From positions 113,552 to 177,551 of the forward strand of contig NZ_SEBR01000007.1 of assembly GCF_004295795.1 (NCBI RefSeq): DNA of 64,000 nt, written 5' to 3'. The notes under the pieces are model-generated. The model had not been told where the DNA came from, made no database searches, and worked only from the letters and a program-made list of their open reading frames with translations. Source of the DNA: Flavobacterium sp. Lineage in GTDB: Bacteria; Bacteroidota; Bacteroidia; Flavobacteriales; Flavobacteriaceae. This document shows, piece after piece, positions 1-7,224 of this stretch. The stretch's first letter is position 1, and each line of letters opens with the position of its first letter. The position numbers were made by a program, and so were the translations under genes.

Positions 1-1135
1 AACAGATTTTGCCGCAGTAAAAGCATTGGTGCTTGAAGAAAATATTGAAATGGTCGTCGTCGGGCCAGAAGATCCGCTCGTGGAAGGCATTTACGATTTT
101 TTCAAAGCCGATGAGCAACTTGCTGAAATTCCGCTGATCGGACCGTCGAAACTTGGCGCCAAACTCGAAGGCAGCAAGGAATTCGCGAAGGAATTTCTGA
201 TAAAACACCAAATTCCGACCGCGGCATACGACAGTTTCACGGCCGAAACCGTAGAAAAAGGCTGCAAATTCCTCGAAACCTTAAACGCGCCATACGTTCT
301 GAAAGCCGATGGATTGGCCGCCGGAAAAGGCGTTTTGATCCTGAACGATCTCGAGGAAGCAAAAACGGAATTGCGCAATATGCTCGTCGGACAAAAGTTC
401 GGAGCCGCATCTGCCAAAGTCGTCATCGAGGAATTCCTCGACGGAATCGAGCTTTCGTGCTTCGTCCTGACCGATGGAATCAGCTACAAAATCCTTCCGA
501 CAGCCAAAGATTACAAGCGAATCGGAGAAGGCGACACTGGTTTGAATACAGGCGGAATGGGCGCGGTTTCACCGGTTCCGTTTGCCGATCACGTGTTCAT
601 GGAGAAAATCGAGACGCGAATCGTCATGCCGACCGTCGAAGGGCTGCGCAAGGACGGAATCGAGTACAAAGGCTTCATTTTCATCGGGTTGATCAAAGTC
701 GGAAACGATCCTTTCGTGATTGAATACAACGTGAGAATGGGCGATCCGGAAACCGAGGTCGTGATGCCGAGATTGAAATCAGATTTGGTGCAATTGTTCT
801 TTGCCGTGGCAAACGAAAGACTGGACGAAGTCGCTTTGGAGATCGATCACCGCGCGGCTACAACTGTAATGATCGTTTCTGGCGGATATCCGGAAGAGTA
901 TGAAAAAGGAAAACTGATCACAGGTTTCGATGAAATCTCAGATTCGATCGTCTTTCACGCCGGAACGAAATTGGATGCCGCGGGAAATGTCGTCTCGAAC
1001 GGCGGACGCGTTTTGGCGGTCACATCTTACGGAAACGACTACGAAGAAGCCATAAAAAAATCGTATCAAAACATAGACAAGCTACATTTTGATACGATGT
1101 ATTATCGAAAAGATATCGGTTTTGACTTAGCTTAA
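1..1135 (+). CDS. purD: Phosphoribosylamine-glycine ligase (GARS), 5'-truncated by window edge
   Basis: Catalyses the ATP-dependent joining of phosphoribosylamine and glycine, the second step of de novo purine synthesis, in the cytosol. The open frame runs in from base 2, so the N-terminal Rossmann part is missing. What remains begins just before VVGPEDPLVEGI. It holds the ATP-grasp core, with VLKADGLAAGKGV near residue 90 of the visible part, the glycine-rich NTGGMGAVSP segment and the metal-binding RMGDPETE motif, followed by the C-terminal GARS domain. The stop at 1133-1135 lies inside the 3' end of the convergent small gene, a 9-bp overlap. Identification is firm; only the true start is unseen. 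Confidence 0.97.
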   Translation, partial: TDFAAVKALVLEENIEMVVVGPEDPLVEGIYDFFKADEQLAEIPLIGPSKLGAKLEGSKEFAKEFLIKHQIPTAAYDSFTAETVEKGCKFLETLNAPYVLKADGLAAGKGVLILNDLEEAKTELRNMLVGQKFGAASAKVVIEEFLDGIELSCFVLTDGISYKILPTAKDYKRIGEGDTGLNTGGMGAVSPVPFADHVFMEKIETRIVMPTVEGLRKDGIEYKGFIFIGLIKVGNDPFVIEYNVRMGDPETEVVMPRLKSDLVQLFFAVANERLDEVALEIDHRAATTVMIVSGGYPEEYEKGKLITGFDEISDSIVFHAGTKLDAAGNVVSNGGRVLAVTSYGNDYEEAIKKSYQNIDKLHFDTMYYRKDIGFDLA

Positions 1136-1351
1136 GAAAGAGTGAGCGGTCGTGTCCTGAACGTCGTCTTCCTTGGTCAATCCGATTTGCTTGATCCAAT
1201 AAATCAAGTAGTAAGCACAGATTACCATAAAAACCGCGTTCAATAGGTTGGCGCCGAACCAAGTTTTAAGCTCCAAGGCTCTCAACCAGTCAAGCGGCAC
1301 GTACAAAACGTCAACGAAAAGCCATTGGATTGCTTCGAAAAATGATTTCAT
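1127..1351 (-). CDS. Small membrane protein, probably DUF6341 family
   Basis: A 74-residue protein with one clear hydrophobic segment (roughly residues 33-52, LLNAVFMVICAYYLIYWI) and an amphipathic, Trp-rich N-terminus. It resembles the short DUF6341 proteins encoded between purD and upp-type genes in Flavobacterium; the family name is from memory, not from a search. Its 3' end overlaps purD tail to tail by 9 bp. A CAAAAGTA sequence at 1380-1387, the reverse of TACTTTTG, sits just upstream of the ATG and supports this start. Function unknown. Confidence 0.75.
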   Translation of the reverse strand: MKSFFEAIQWLFVDVLYVPLDWLRALELKTWFGANLLNAVFMVICAYYLIYWIKQIGLTKEDDVQDTTAHSFLS

Positions 1352-1379
1352 CTCTGAACAAGTATTAATTTTACTTCCA

Positions 1380-1387
1380 CAAAAGTA
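1380..1387 (-). promoter_or_regulatory. Bacteroidetes -7 box (TACTTTTG)
   Basis: Exact TAnnTTTG match on the minus strand, 28 bp upstream of the ATG of the small membrane protein gene. It lies in the 48-bp gap between two divergent genes. No convincing -33 TTTG was found. Confidence 0.5.
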
Positions 1388-1399
1388 TAAAAACTACGC

Positions 1400-2329
1400 A
1401 TGATAGCAAGCCTTTTTAGAAAATCTACGCCATTTAACTATACGGTTTTGATCGTGCTCGTGGCGGTTTTCTACTTGTTGTTCCAGTTTTCGGCTTCCGA
1501 AAAAGCGAACGACGTGGCCGGGCTTTTGGAAAAGGTTTTTCTTTTCGGACTGATTTTCAGCTCGTTGTTCATCCTGAATTTCATCGTAAAGAAAAACGGA
1601 ATGAGCCGCGACAATTCTTATGCGATCCTGTTTTACTTTCTTTTTACGCTGTTTTTTCCGCAGGCTTACGACAATTTCAACCTCATGGTCTCGAATTTTT
1701 TCGTGCTTTTGGCCTTGAGGCGACTCATTTCGCTTCAATCGCTAAAAACGCCTAAAGAGAAGATTTTCGATGCGTCACTGTGGATTTTCTTCGCGGCGAT
1801 GTTTCATTTCTGGAGCGTACTTTTCATCGTTTTGGTTTTCGTTTCCATCGTTTTCCACGTTTCCCGGGATTACCGAAACTGGATTTTGCCATTGATCGCG
1901 TTCGTGGCTTCGATCGTGGTTTTCTTCCTGTTCGCTTTGGTTTTGGACGAATCCAGAATCGACTTCGTGGCAGCGAACATTCCGATGGATTTCAGCATCG
2001 ATTATTTCACCGACACCAAGCAGAATCTGGCTTTGGCAATGTACGCGCCCGTCGTGGTTTACTATTTTTTTCTCACGGCGACGACACTTTCACAACGTCC
2101 GTTGATCTTGCAATCTTCTTACAAAAAGGTGATTTTGGCTTTTTTCATCGGGCTTGCGATTTTTATCGTTTCGCCTTTCAAAAGCAACGATGTCCTGATT
2201 TACACGCTCGCGCCTTTGGCCATTATGGCGTCCACGATCGTCGAGACGACAAGCAGCCAGCTCAACCGCGAATTGATGGCCGGATTGACTGCTTTGGTCG
2301 CGGTCGTCTGTTTCTTTTTGCAGCTTTAA
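1400..2329 (+). CDS. Polytopic inner-membrane protein, probably DUF6427 family
   Basis: A 309-residue, very hydrophobic protein with about eight to nine predicted membrane segments. The first is at residues 13-31 (YTVLIVLVAVFYLLFQF) and the last reaches the C-terminus (LTALVAVVCFFLQL). No catalytic motif is visible. Its place beside the small DUF6341-like gene and near upp matches the flavobacterial neighbourhood in which DUF6427 proteins occur; that family assignment is from memory. It is transcribed divergently from the small gene. The downstream lipoprotein gene starts 16 bp after its stop, so the two may be co-transcribed. Function unknown. Confidence 0.75.
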   Translation: MIASLFRKSTPFNYTVLIVLVAVFYLLFQFSASEKANDVAGLLEKVFLFGLIFSSLFILNFIVKKNGMSRDNSYAILFYFLFTLFFPQAYDNFNLMVSNFFVLLALRRLISLQSLKTPKEKIFDASLWIFFAAMFHFWSVLFIVLVFVSIVFHVSRDYRNWILPLIAFVASIVVFFLFALVLDESRIDFVAANIPMDFSIDYFTDTKQNLALAMYAPVVVYYFFLTATTLSQRPLILQSSYKKVILAFFIGLAIFIVSPFKSNDVLIYTLAPLAIMASTIVETTSSQLNRELMAGLTALVAVVCFFLQL

Positions 2330-2345
2330 TCCAATTTCTGAAACC

Positions 2346-3081
2346 GTGAAACCCCGTAAATCGTTGTTGTTTCTCCTCGGATTTTGTTTGCTTTTCGGAT
2401 GTTCGAAACCGTCGGAAAAATCCGCGAAAGCGAAGAAATCGTCAGCCGAAAAATATTTCCAGGACAAACTTTTCCGGCAAATCCGAAGTGAGCATTACGT
2501 CGAGGATTCTGAAAAAGGCTTCATTAAAATCGGAAGGTTTTTGGATCCGGACCGCGCTTGTGATACGCCTTGATTCAATCTCGGAAGTGTCAGTTTACGA
2601 ACTCCAAAACACGAAATGGACTAAAATTTTCGAGCAAAAAAATGCGGAATTTAATCGCGTTTCCGAAATCGAGCCATTTATCGAAGACTTCAATTTCGAC
2701 GGAAAAAACGACATCGGGATTCGCCATGAAATCTCGAATGGCACCGGAATCATGACTTTCCAGTTGTATTTGTCGGACGCGAAAACGTTTCGTCATATCA
2801 AGGATTTCGAACAAATCGGAAATCCTACGCTGGACAAAAAACGCAAAATCGTCCAAGGTTTCGAAGCCTGTTGCGGTTTTACCGAAATGTCTCTGACCGA
2901 TTATGTTTGGAACGATTTCGACCTCAAAAACGTCAGGACTTTGGAAATCGAGAATTATCCATACCAAATGCAAGCCAAATTCATTGTAGGAAAAGACACG
3001 ACAAAAATTCCAACCTCCAAAAAAGAAATCTTGCGAATCGTCGCAAAATACGGCACGAATTGGCAACTTGTTGAGCAGTAA
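2346..3081 (+). pseudogene. Lipoprotein gene interrupted by a frameshift
   Basis: Frame one starts at ATG 2346 with a lipoprotein signal (MKPRKSLLFLLGFCLLFGC, lipobox LFGC at residues 16-19) and stops at TGA 2571. A second open frame, +1 relative to the first, overlaps it and runs to TAA 3079. Joining them near 2555-2562 gives one continuous protein of about 240 residues, in which ...GRFLDPDRA passes into LVIRLDSISEVSVYEL. The second part contains DFNFDGKNDIGI, a motif like those in FG-GAP or calcium-loop VCBS repeats of secreted proteins. The second frame has only a GTG for a start and no signal peptide, so two separate genes are less likely. It could be a real frameshift mutation or a sequencing indel. 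Confidence 0.7.
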
Positions 3082-3098
3082 ATCCCGAAATTGCGTGT

Positions 3099-4043
3099 AT
3101 GAAAAACTTGCTCGAACCAATTAGAAGTGTGCTTTTTGGCGTGGCTGTCGCCGATGCGCTTGGCGTTCCCGTCGAATTCAAAAGTCGTCAGGCGATCGCG
3201 TTGAATCCGGTGACTGACATGATTGGTTACGGTACTTACAATTTGCCGCCGGGCACTTTTTCTGACGATTCCTCGATGACTTTCTGTTTGGCCGAGGCCT
3301 TGACGCAAGATTTCAACATGCAAACCATCGCCGACAATTTCGTGAAATGGAAACGCGGGAATTTTTGGACGCCTCGCGGTCAAGTTTTCGACATCGGAAT
3401 CGCAACTTCATACGCAATCGACCGAATTGCCGCCGGAACGCCGCCTGTCTTGGCCGGAGGTTTTGAAGAACTCGACAATGGAAATGGTTCGCTGATGCGC
3501 ATTTCGCCTTTGTTTTTCTATACCAAAGATCTCGATATCGTGGAGCGTTTTGAGTGTGTAAGGCAAGTTTCGTCCATCACTCACGGCCACATTCGATCAA
3601 TCATCGCGTGTTTTTACTACCTCGAATTCATGCGTCTGATTTTTGTCGGAAAAGACAAATTCGAGGCTTATTTCGAACTTCAGAAGTCGGTTTCGACATT
3701 TTTGGAAACACTCGAGATCAATCCGAAGGAAATAGCGTTTTTAAAGCGACTTTTGAACGAGGACATTTCCAAATCAGATTCAGATTCCATGTCCGGAAGC
3801 GGTTACGTATTGCATTCTCTGGAATCTAGCATTTGGTGTTTGCTGACCACCGAAAGTTATAAAGAAGCGGTTCTCAAAGCCGTGAATTTAGGAGACGACA
3901 CTGATACGACAGCCGCAATTACAGGCGGAATCGCAGGTTTGCTCTACGGTTTCGAAGCCATTCCGACAAATTGGGTTGCCCAGATCGCGCGCTACGGCGA
4001 CATCGAGGATTTGTGCGAACGACTTTCGGATAGACTTTCTTAA
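3099..4043 (+). CDS. ADP-ribosylglycohydrolase family protein (DraG-like)
   Basis: A 314-residue protein covering the whole ADP-ribosylglycohydrolase fold. Family members remove ADP-ribose from proteins or small molecules using a binuclear Mg or Mn site. The metal-binding motifs are visible: GTFSDDSSMT around residues 52-61, the central NGSLMRISP and THGH segments, and near the C-terminus LGDDTDTTAAITGG. No ADP-ribosyltransferase (DraT-like) gene and no nitrogenase gene lie nearby, so the substrate cannot be inferred. It starts 17 bp after the frameshifted lipoprotein gene and abuts upp tail to tail with no gap. Confidence 0.9.
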   Translation: MKNLLEPIRSVLFGVAVADALGVPVEFKSRQAIALNPVTDMIGYGTYNLPPGTFSDDSSMTFCLAEALTQDFNMQTIADNFVKWKRGNFWTPRGQVFDIGIATSYAIDRIAAGTPPVLAGGFEELDNGNGSLMRISPLFFYTKDLDIVERFECVRQVSSITHGHIRSIIACFYYLEFMRLIFVGKDKFEAYFELQKSVSTFLETLEINPKEIAFLKRLLNEDISKSDSDSMSGSGYVLHSLESSIWCLLTTESYKEAVLKAVNLGDDTDTTAAITGGIAGLLYGFEAIPTNWVAQIARYGDIEDLCERLSDRLS

Positions 4044-4697
4044 CTACAACTTCGGCCCGTAAGCCAAATCGCCGGCGTCGCCCAAACCCGGAACGATATA
4101 ATTCTTTTCGTTCAAGCGGTCGTCCTGGGCCGCAATCCACAAATAAAAGTTGTCGGGCAGGATTTTTTCGATGAAGTCGACGCCTTCCGGAGCCGCGATT
4201 ACAGCCGCGATGTGAACATTGTCCGGTGTTTCCGACTTCAGTAAAACCTCGATCACGGCCGCCAATGATTGTCCTGTGGCCAACATCGGATCGACGATTA
4301 TCAACGTTTTGCCCTGAATCGAAGGCATTGCCTTGTATTCGACCTTGATCTCAAATTCGTCGTCGTTGTTGAAATGGTGTCGGTAAGCCGAAATGAACCC
4401 GTTTTGGGCGTCGTCGAAATAGTTCATGAAACCGTTGTGAAGCGGTAATCCGGCGCGTAAAATCGAGCACAAAACAATGTCGTTTTCGATTTCGGAAGTA
4501 TTTTTGACACCAAGCGGCGTCTTGATTTGAATCGGACTGTAATCGAGTTCTTTCGAGATTTCGTAAGCCATGATTTCGCCGATCCTTTCGATGTTGCGAC
4601 GGAATCGCATGCTGTCTTTTTGGACTTCAACGTCTCTGATCTGACGCAAAAAATGACTCAAAATACTGTGATTCTCGGAAAGGTAGCGAATGTGCAT
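4044..4697 (-). CDS. upp: Uracil phosphoribosyltransferase
   Basis: Converts uracil and PRPP to UMP in pyrimidine salvage, in the cytosol. The 217-residue length is typical. The PRPP-binding loop is clear (IIVDPMLATGQS near residues 132-143), and the C-terminus carries the uracil-binding segment (YIVPGLGDAGDLAYG). Its stop codon directly abuts that of the ADP-ribosylglycohydrolase gene. Its start lies 28 bp from a 33-bp perfect palindrome which separates it from the divergent DUF4254 operon. Confidence 0.96.
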   Translation of the reverse strand: MHIRYLSENHSILSHFLRQIRDVEVQKDSMRFRRNIERIGEIMAYEISKELDYSPIQIKTPLGVKNTSEIENDIVLCSILRAGLPLHNGFMNYFDDAQNGFISAYRHHFNNDDEFEIKVEYKAMPSIQGKTLIIVDPMLATGQSLAAVIEVLLKSETPDNVHIAAVIAAPEGVDFIEKILPDNFYLWIAAQDDRLNEKNYIVPGLGDAGDLAYGPKL

Positions 4698-4725
4698 GCG
4701 GTGGTTTTTTGAAGGCTTTTGCTTA

Positions 4726-4758
4726 AAACCTCAAAGGTTTTCAAAACCTTTGAGGTTT
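4726..4758. repeat. 33-bp perfect palindrome of the REP-like family
   Basis: Two 16-bp arms (AAACCTCAAAGGTTTT and its exact reverse complement) around a single central base. It lies in the divergent spacer between upp and the DUF4254 gene. It has the same outer AACCT/AGGTT and inner GGTTTT/AAAACC plan as the copies beside the RAYT gene at 52.1-52.7 kb. Its right arm supplies the TTTG (4749-4752) that is correctly spaced to act as the -33 box of the downstream promoter. Confidence 0.85.
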
Positions 4759-4780
4759 GGAAGGTAAAGGTATATCTTTG
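4749..4780 (+). promoter_or_regulatory. Promoter of the DUF4254/GT9 operon (TTTG-20 bp-TATCTTTG)
   Basis: TTTG at 4749-4752 and TATCTTTG at 4773-4780 are separated by 20 bp, which fits the flavobacterial -33/-7 consensus. The start codon follows at 4798. The -33 box is inside the palindrome. Confidence 0.65.
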
Positions 4781-4797
4781 TGTTTTAATCCAACCTT

Positions 4798-5403
4798 ATG
4801 TTCGCAAAATTAGCTTATTCGGTTTTTGAGCAAAGCATCAACGACTATCACAAATTCGACAATGTCGACCAACCGATTGCCAATCCGTATTCAAAAGACC
4901 AATTCGAGCATTTGTTGTATTTCAAGAATTGGATCGACACCGTGCAATGGCATTTTGAGGACATCATCCGCGATCCGCAAATCGATCCTGTGGCGGCTTT
5001 GGCCTTGAAGCGCAGAATCGACGCCTCGAACCAGGAAAGAACCGATATGGTCGAATATATCGACAGTTATTTTCTCCAGAAATACGCCGATGTCCAAGTC
5101 AAACCAAACGCCAAGATCAACTCTGAAAGTCCGGCTTGGGCTTTTGATAGATTGTCGATCCTGGCTTTGAAAATCTACCACATGAACGAAGAAGCGACGC
5201 GTGCCGAGGCAACCCAAGCGCACCGCGACGCGTGTCAGATCAAACTCAACACTTTGCTCGAACAGCGCACAGACTTGTCAACGGCGATAGACGATTTGTT
5301 GACCGATATCCAAAATGGCGACAAGTTCATGAAGGTTTACAAACAGATGAAAATGTACAACGACGAGGAATTGAATCCGGTTTTGTACCAGAATAAAAAG
5401 TAA
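4798..5403 (+). CDS. DUF4254 domain-containing protein
   Basis: A 201-residue, largely helical soluble protein without a signal peptide. It matches the DUF4254 family by its length, its N-terminal region (WIDTVQWHFEDIIRDP) and its C-terminal KVYKQMKMYNDEELNPVLY. The family is typically encoded directly before glycosyltransferase 9 genes in Bacteroidetes, as here, where the next gene starts 4 bp after the stop. A link to lipopolysaccharide core synthesis is therefore inferred from position only. It is first in its operon behind a good promoter. Confidence 0.85.
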   Translation: MFAKLAYSVFEQSINDYHKFDNVDQPIANPYSKDQFEHLLYFKNWIDTVQWHFEDIIRDPQIDPVAALALKRRIDASNQERTDMVEYIDSYFLQKYADVQVKPNAKINSESPAWAFDRLSILALKIYHMNEEATRAEATQAHRDACQIKLNTLLEQRTDLSTAIDDLLTDIQNGDKFMKVYKQMKMYNDEELNPVLYQNKK

Positions 5404-5407
5404 CACC

Positions 5408-6448
5408 TTGGCCACGCCAATCACTCACATAGCCGTCATCCGACTGAGCGCCATGGGCGACGTCGCGATGACGGTTCCTGTTTTGCGCGCTTTCGTGAAG
5501 CAGTTTCCGGGCGTAAAAATCACTTTGGTTTCGCGTCCGTTTTTCGCTCCTTTTTTCGATGGAATCCCGAATGTGGAATTTTTCGCGATCGATTTGGACA
5601 AAAGACACAAAGGCATCTTCGGACTCGCCAGATTGTATTCCGATCTAAAGCGCAAAAACGTCGACGCTTTCGCGGACTTACACAACGTGTTGCGATCGAA
5701 AATCGTGCGTTCGTTTTTTGTCGTAAGCGGAAAACCAGTAGCGAAAATCGACAAAGGCCGAGACGAGAAAAAAGCGTTAACGCGCCATGAAAACAAGATT
5801 CTAAAACCACTCAAATCTACGTTCGAACGCTACGCCGATGTTTTTCGCGAGCTGGGTTTCGCGCTCGATTTATCCCATCCGGAATTTCCTCAAACAGCCG
5901 AATTGTCTTCTGAAGTAAAAACTGTTTCAGGTGAAAAATCCCAAAAATGGATCGGGATTGCGCCTTTTGCGAAACATCAGGGAAAGCAATATCCGCAAGA
6001 CTTGATGGGAGAAATCGCATCGGCTTTGAGCCAAAATCCAAACTACAGGATTTTTCTTTTCGGGGCCGGAGCTCAAGAAACCGAAGTGCTCGAGTCGTTT
6101 GCATCCGACGCCGAAAACACGATTGTCGTAGCCGGAAAATTGAAGTTGAAGCAAGAACTGAATCTGATCCAGAATCTCGATTTGATGTTGAGCATGGATT
6201 CCGGAAACGCGCATATCGCGGCGATGTTTGGCGTGCCGACCGTTACGCTTTGGGGCGCGACGCATCCTTACGCCGGTTTTGCGCCTTTCAACCAACCCGA
6301 ATCGCACCAACTTTTGTCTGACCGAGAGCGATTTCCGCTTTTGCCGACATCGGTTTACGGAAACAAAGTCGTCGAAGGTTACCAAGATGCGATGCGCACG
6401 ATTGCTCCGAAAGTTGTAGTTGAAAAGATAAATTCCGTTTTGAGATGA
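5408..6448 (+). CDS. Glycosyltransferase family 9 (heptosyltransferase-like)
   Basis: A 346-residue GT-B enzyme of the ADP-heptose:LPS heptosyltransferase family, expected to act at the inner membrane in core oligosaccharide synthesis. The N-terminal nucleotide-sugar fold begins IAVIRLSAMGDVAMTVPVL. The C-terminal donor site shows MSMDSGNAHIAAMFGVP and TLWGATHPYAGF. The start is TTG at 5408, because the conserved VIRLSAMGD motif lies upstream of the first in-frame ATG and must be included. It follows the DUF4254 gene by 4 bp and overlaps the next gene by 4 bp (ATGA). The exact sugar is not determinable. Confidence 0.9.
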   Translation: MATPITHIAVIRLSAMGDVAMTVPVLRAFVKQFPGVKITLVSRPFFAPFFDGIPNVEFFAIDLDKRHKGIFGLARLYSDLKRKNVDAFADLHNVLRSKIVRSFFVVSGKPVAKIDKGRDEKKALTRHENKILKPLKSTFERYADVFRELGFALDLSHPEFPQTAELSSEVKTVSGEKSQKWIGIAPFAKHQGKQYPQDLMGEIASALSQNPNYRIFLFGAGAQETEVLESFASDAENTIVVAGKLKLKQELNLIQNLDLMLSMDSGNAHIAAMFGVPTVTLWGATHPYAGFAPFNQPESHQLLSDRERFPLLPTSVYGNKVVEGYQDAMRTIAPKVVVEKINSVLR

Positions 6449-7224
6449 AAAAGTCGACCGCCAATTCCGAACATTACAAATGGGGCGAAAATTGCGACGG
6501 GTGGCAGTTGCTGAAATCTGATACTTTGTCGGTCATTTCAGAAAAAATGCCGTCCGGAGCGTCTGAAATCCTACATTATCACGCGAAAAGCCAGCAGGTT
6601 TTTTACGTTTTGTCGGGCGAGGCGACTTTCGAGATCGAAGGCGAAATCGTTGTGGTTCCGGCTAACGAAAGTTTGCACATTCCGAAGAAAGTCTGGCATA
6701 AAATCAAAAATGAATCCGAAGAAGACCTGACGTTTTTGGTGATTTCGGAACCTGACACCAAAGGCGACAGGATTGAACTTTTGGAGTTTTCCGACGAACA
6801 TCAGACTCACGTCAAGAACCTCAATTACGAATGGCTCGAAAAGTACTTCAAGGTCGAAGCCGGAGACGAAAGATCGCTTGCTGACCCGAGAGGTCAAATC
6901 ATCGAAAAAGGCGGATTCGTTTGGGTTGTTCGCATCGACGGACAAATCGTGGCGACGGTTTCGCTTCTCAAAAAACTAAACGGTGACTTCGAGCTTGGGA
7001 AAATGGCGGTTTCAGAAGATTTTCAAGGTTTCGGAATAGGTCAAATGCTTATCAAACACAGTTTTACAAAAGCAAAAGAGCTCGGGATTTCCAAGCTCTT
7101 TCTGTATTCCAATATCATTTTGTCGCCCGCGATCCACCTTTATCGCAAATTCGGTTTTGTCGAGACCGAACTCGAATCTGGCCTTTACGACCGCGCCAAC
7201 ATCAAAATGGTGAAAAACTTCTAG
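6445..7224 (+). CDS. Cupin-GNAT fusion protein
   Basis: A 259-residue two-domain protein. Residues 1 to about 108 form a small cupin, with metal-ligand-like histidines in LHYHAKSQQVFYVLSGE and the second motif HIPKKVWHKI. Residues from about 112 to the end form a GNAT acetyltransferase, with the acetyl-CoA loop FQGFGIGQMLIKHS and the terminal YRKFGFVETE. The combination suggests a sensor or sugar-binding domain tied to acetyl transfer, but the substrate is unknown. Its start overlaps the glycosyltransferase stop (ATGA), so it is co-translated with a surface-polysaccharide gene. It abuts the next gene tail to tail. Confidence 0.85.
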   Translation: MKKSTANSEHYKWGENCDGWQLLKSDTLSVISEKMPSGASEILHYHAKSQQVFYVLSGEATFEIEGEIVVVPANESLHIPKKVWHKIKNESEEDLTFLVISEPDTKGDRIELLEFSDEHQTHVKNLNYEWLEKYFKVEAGDERSLADPRGQIIEKGGFVWVVRIDGQIVATVSLLKKLNGDFELGKMAVSEDFQGFGIGQMLIKHSFTKAKELGISKLFLYSNIILSPAIHLYRKFGFVETELESGLYDRANIKMVKNF

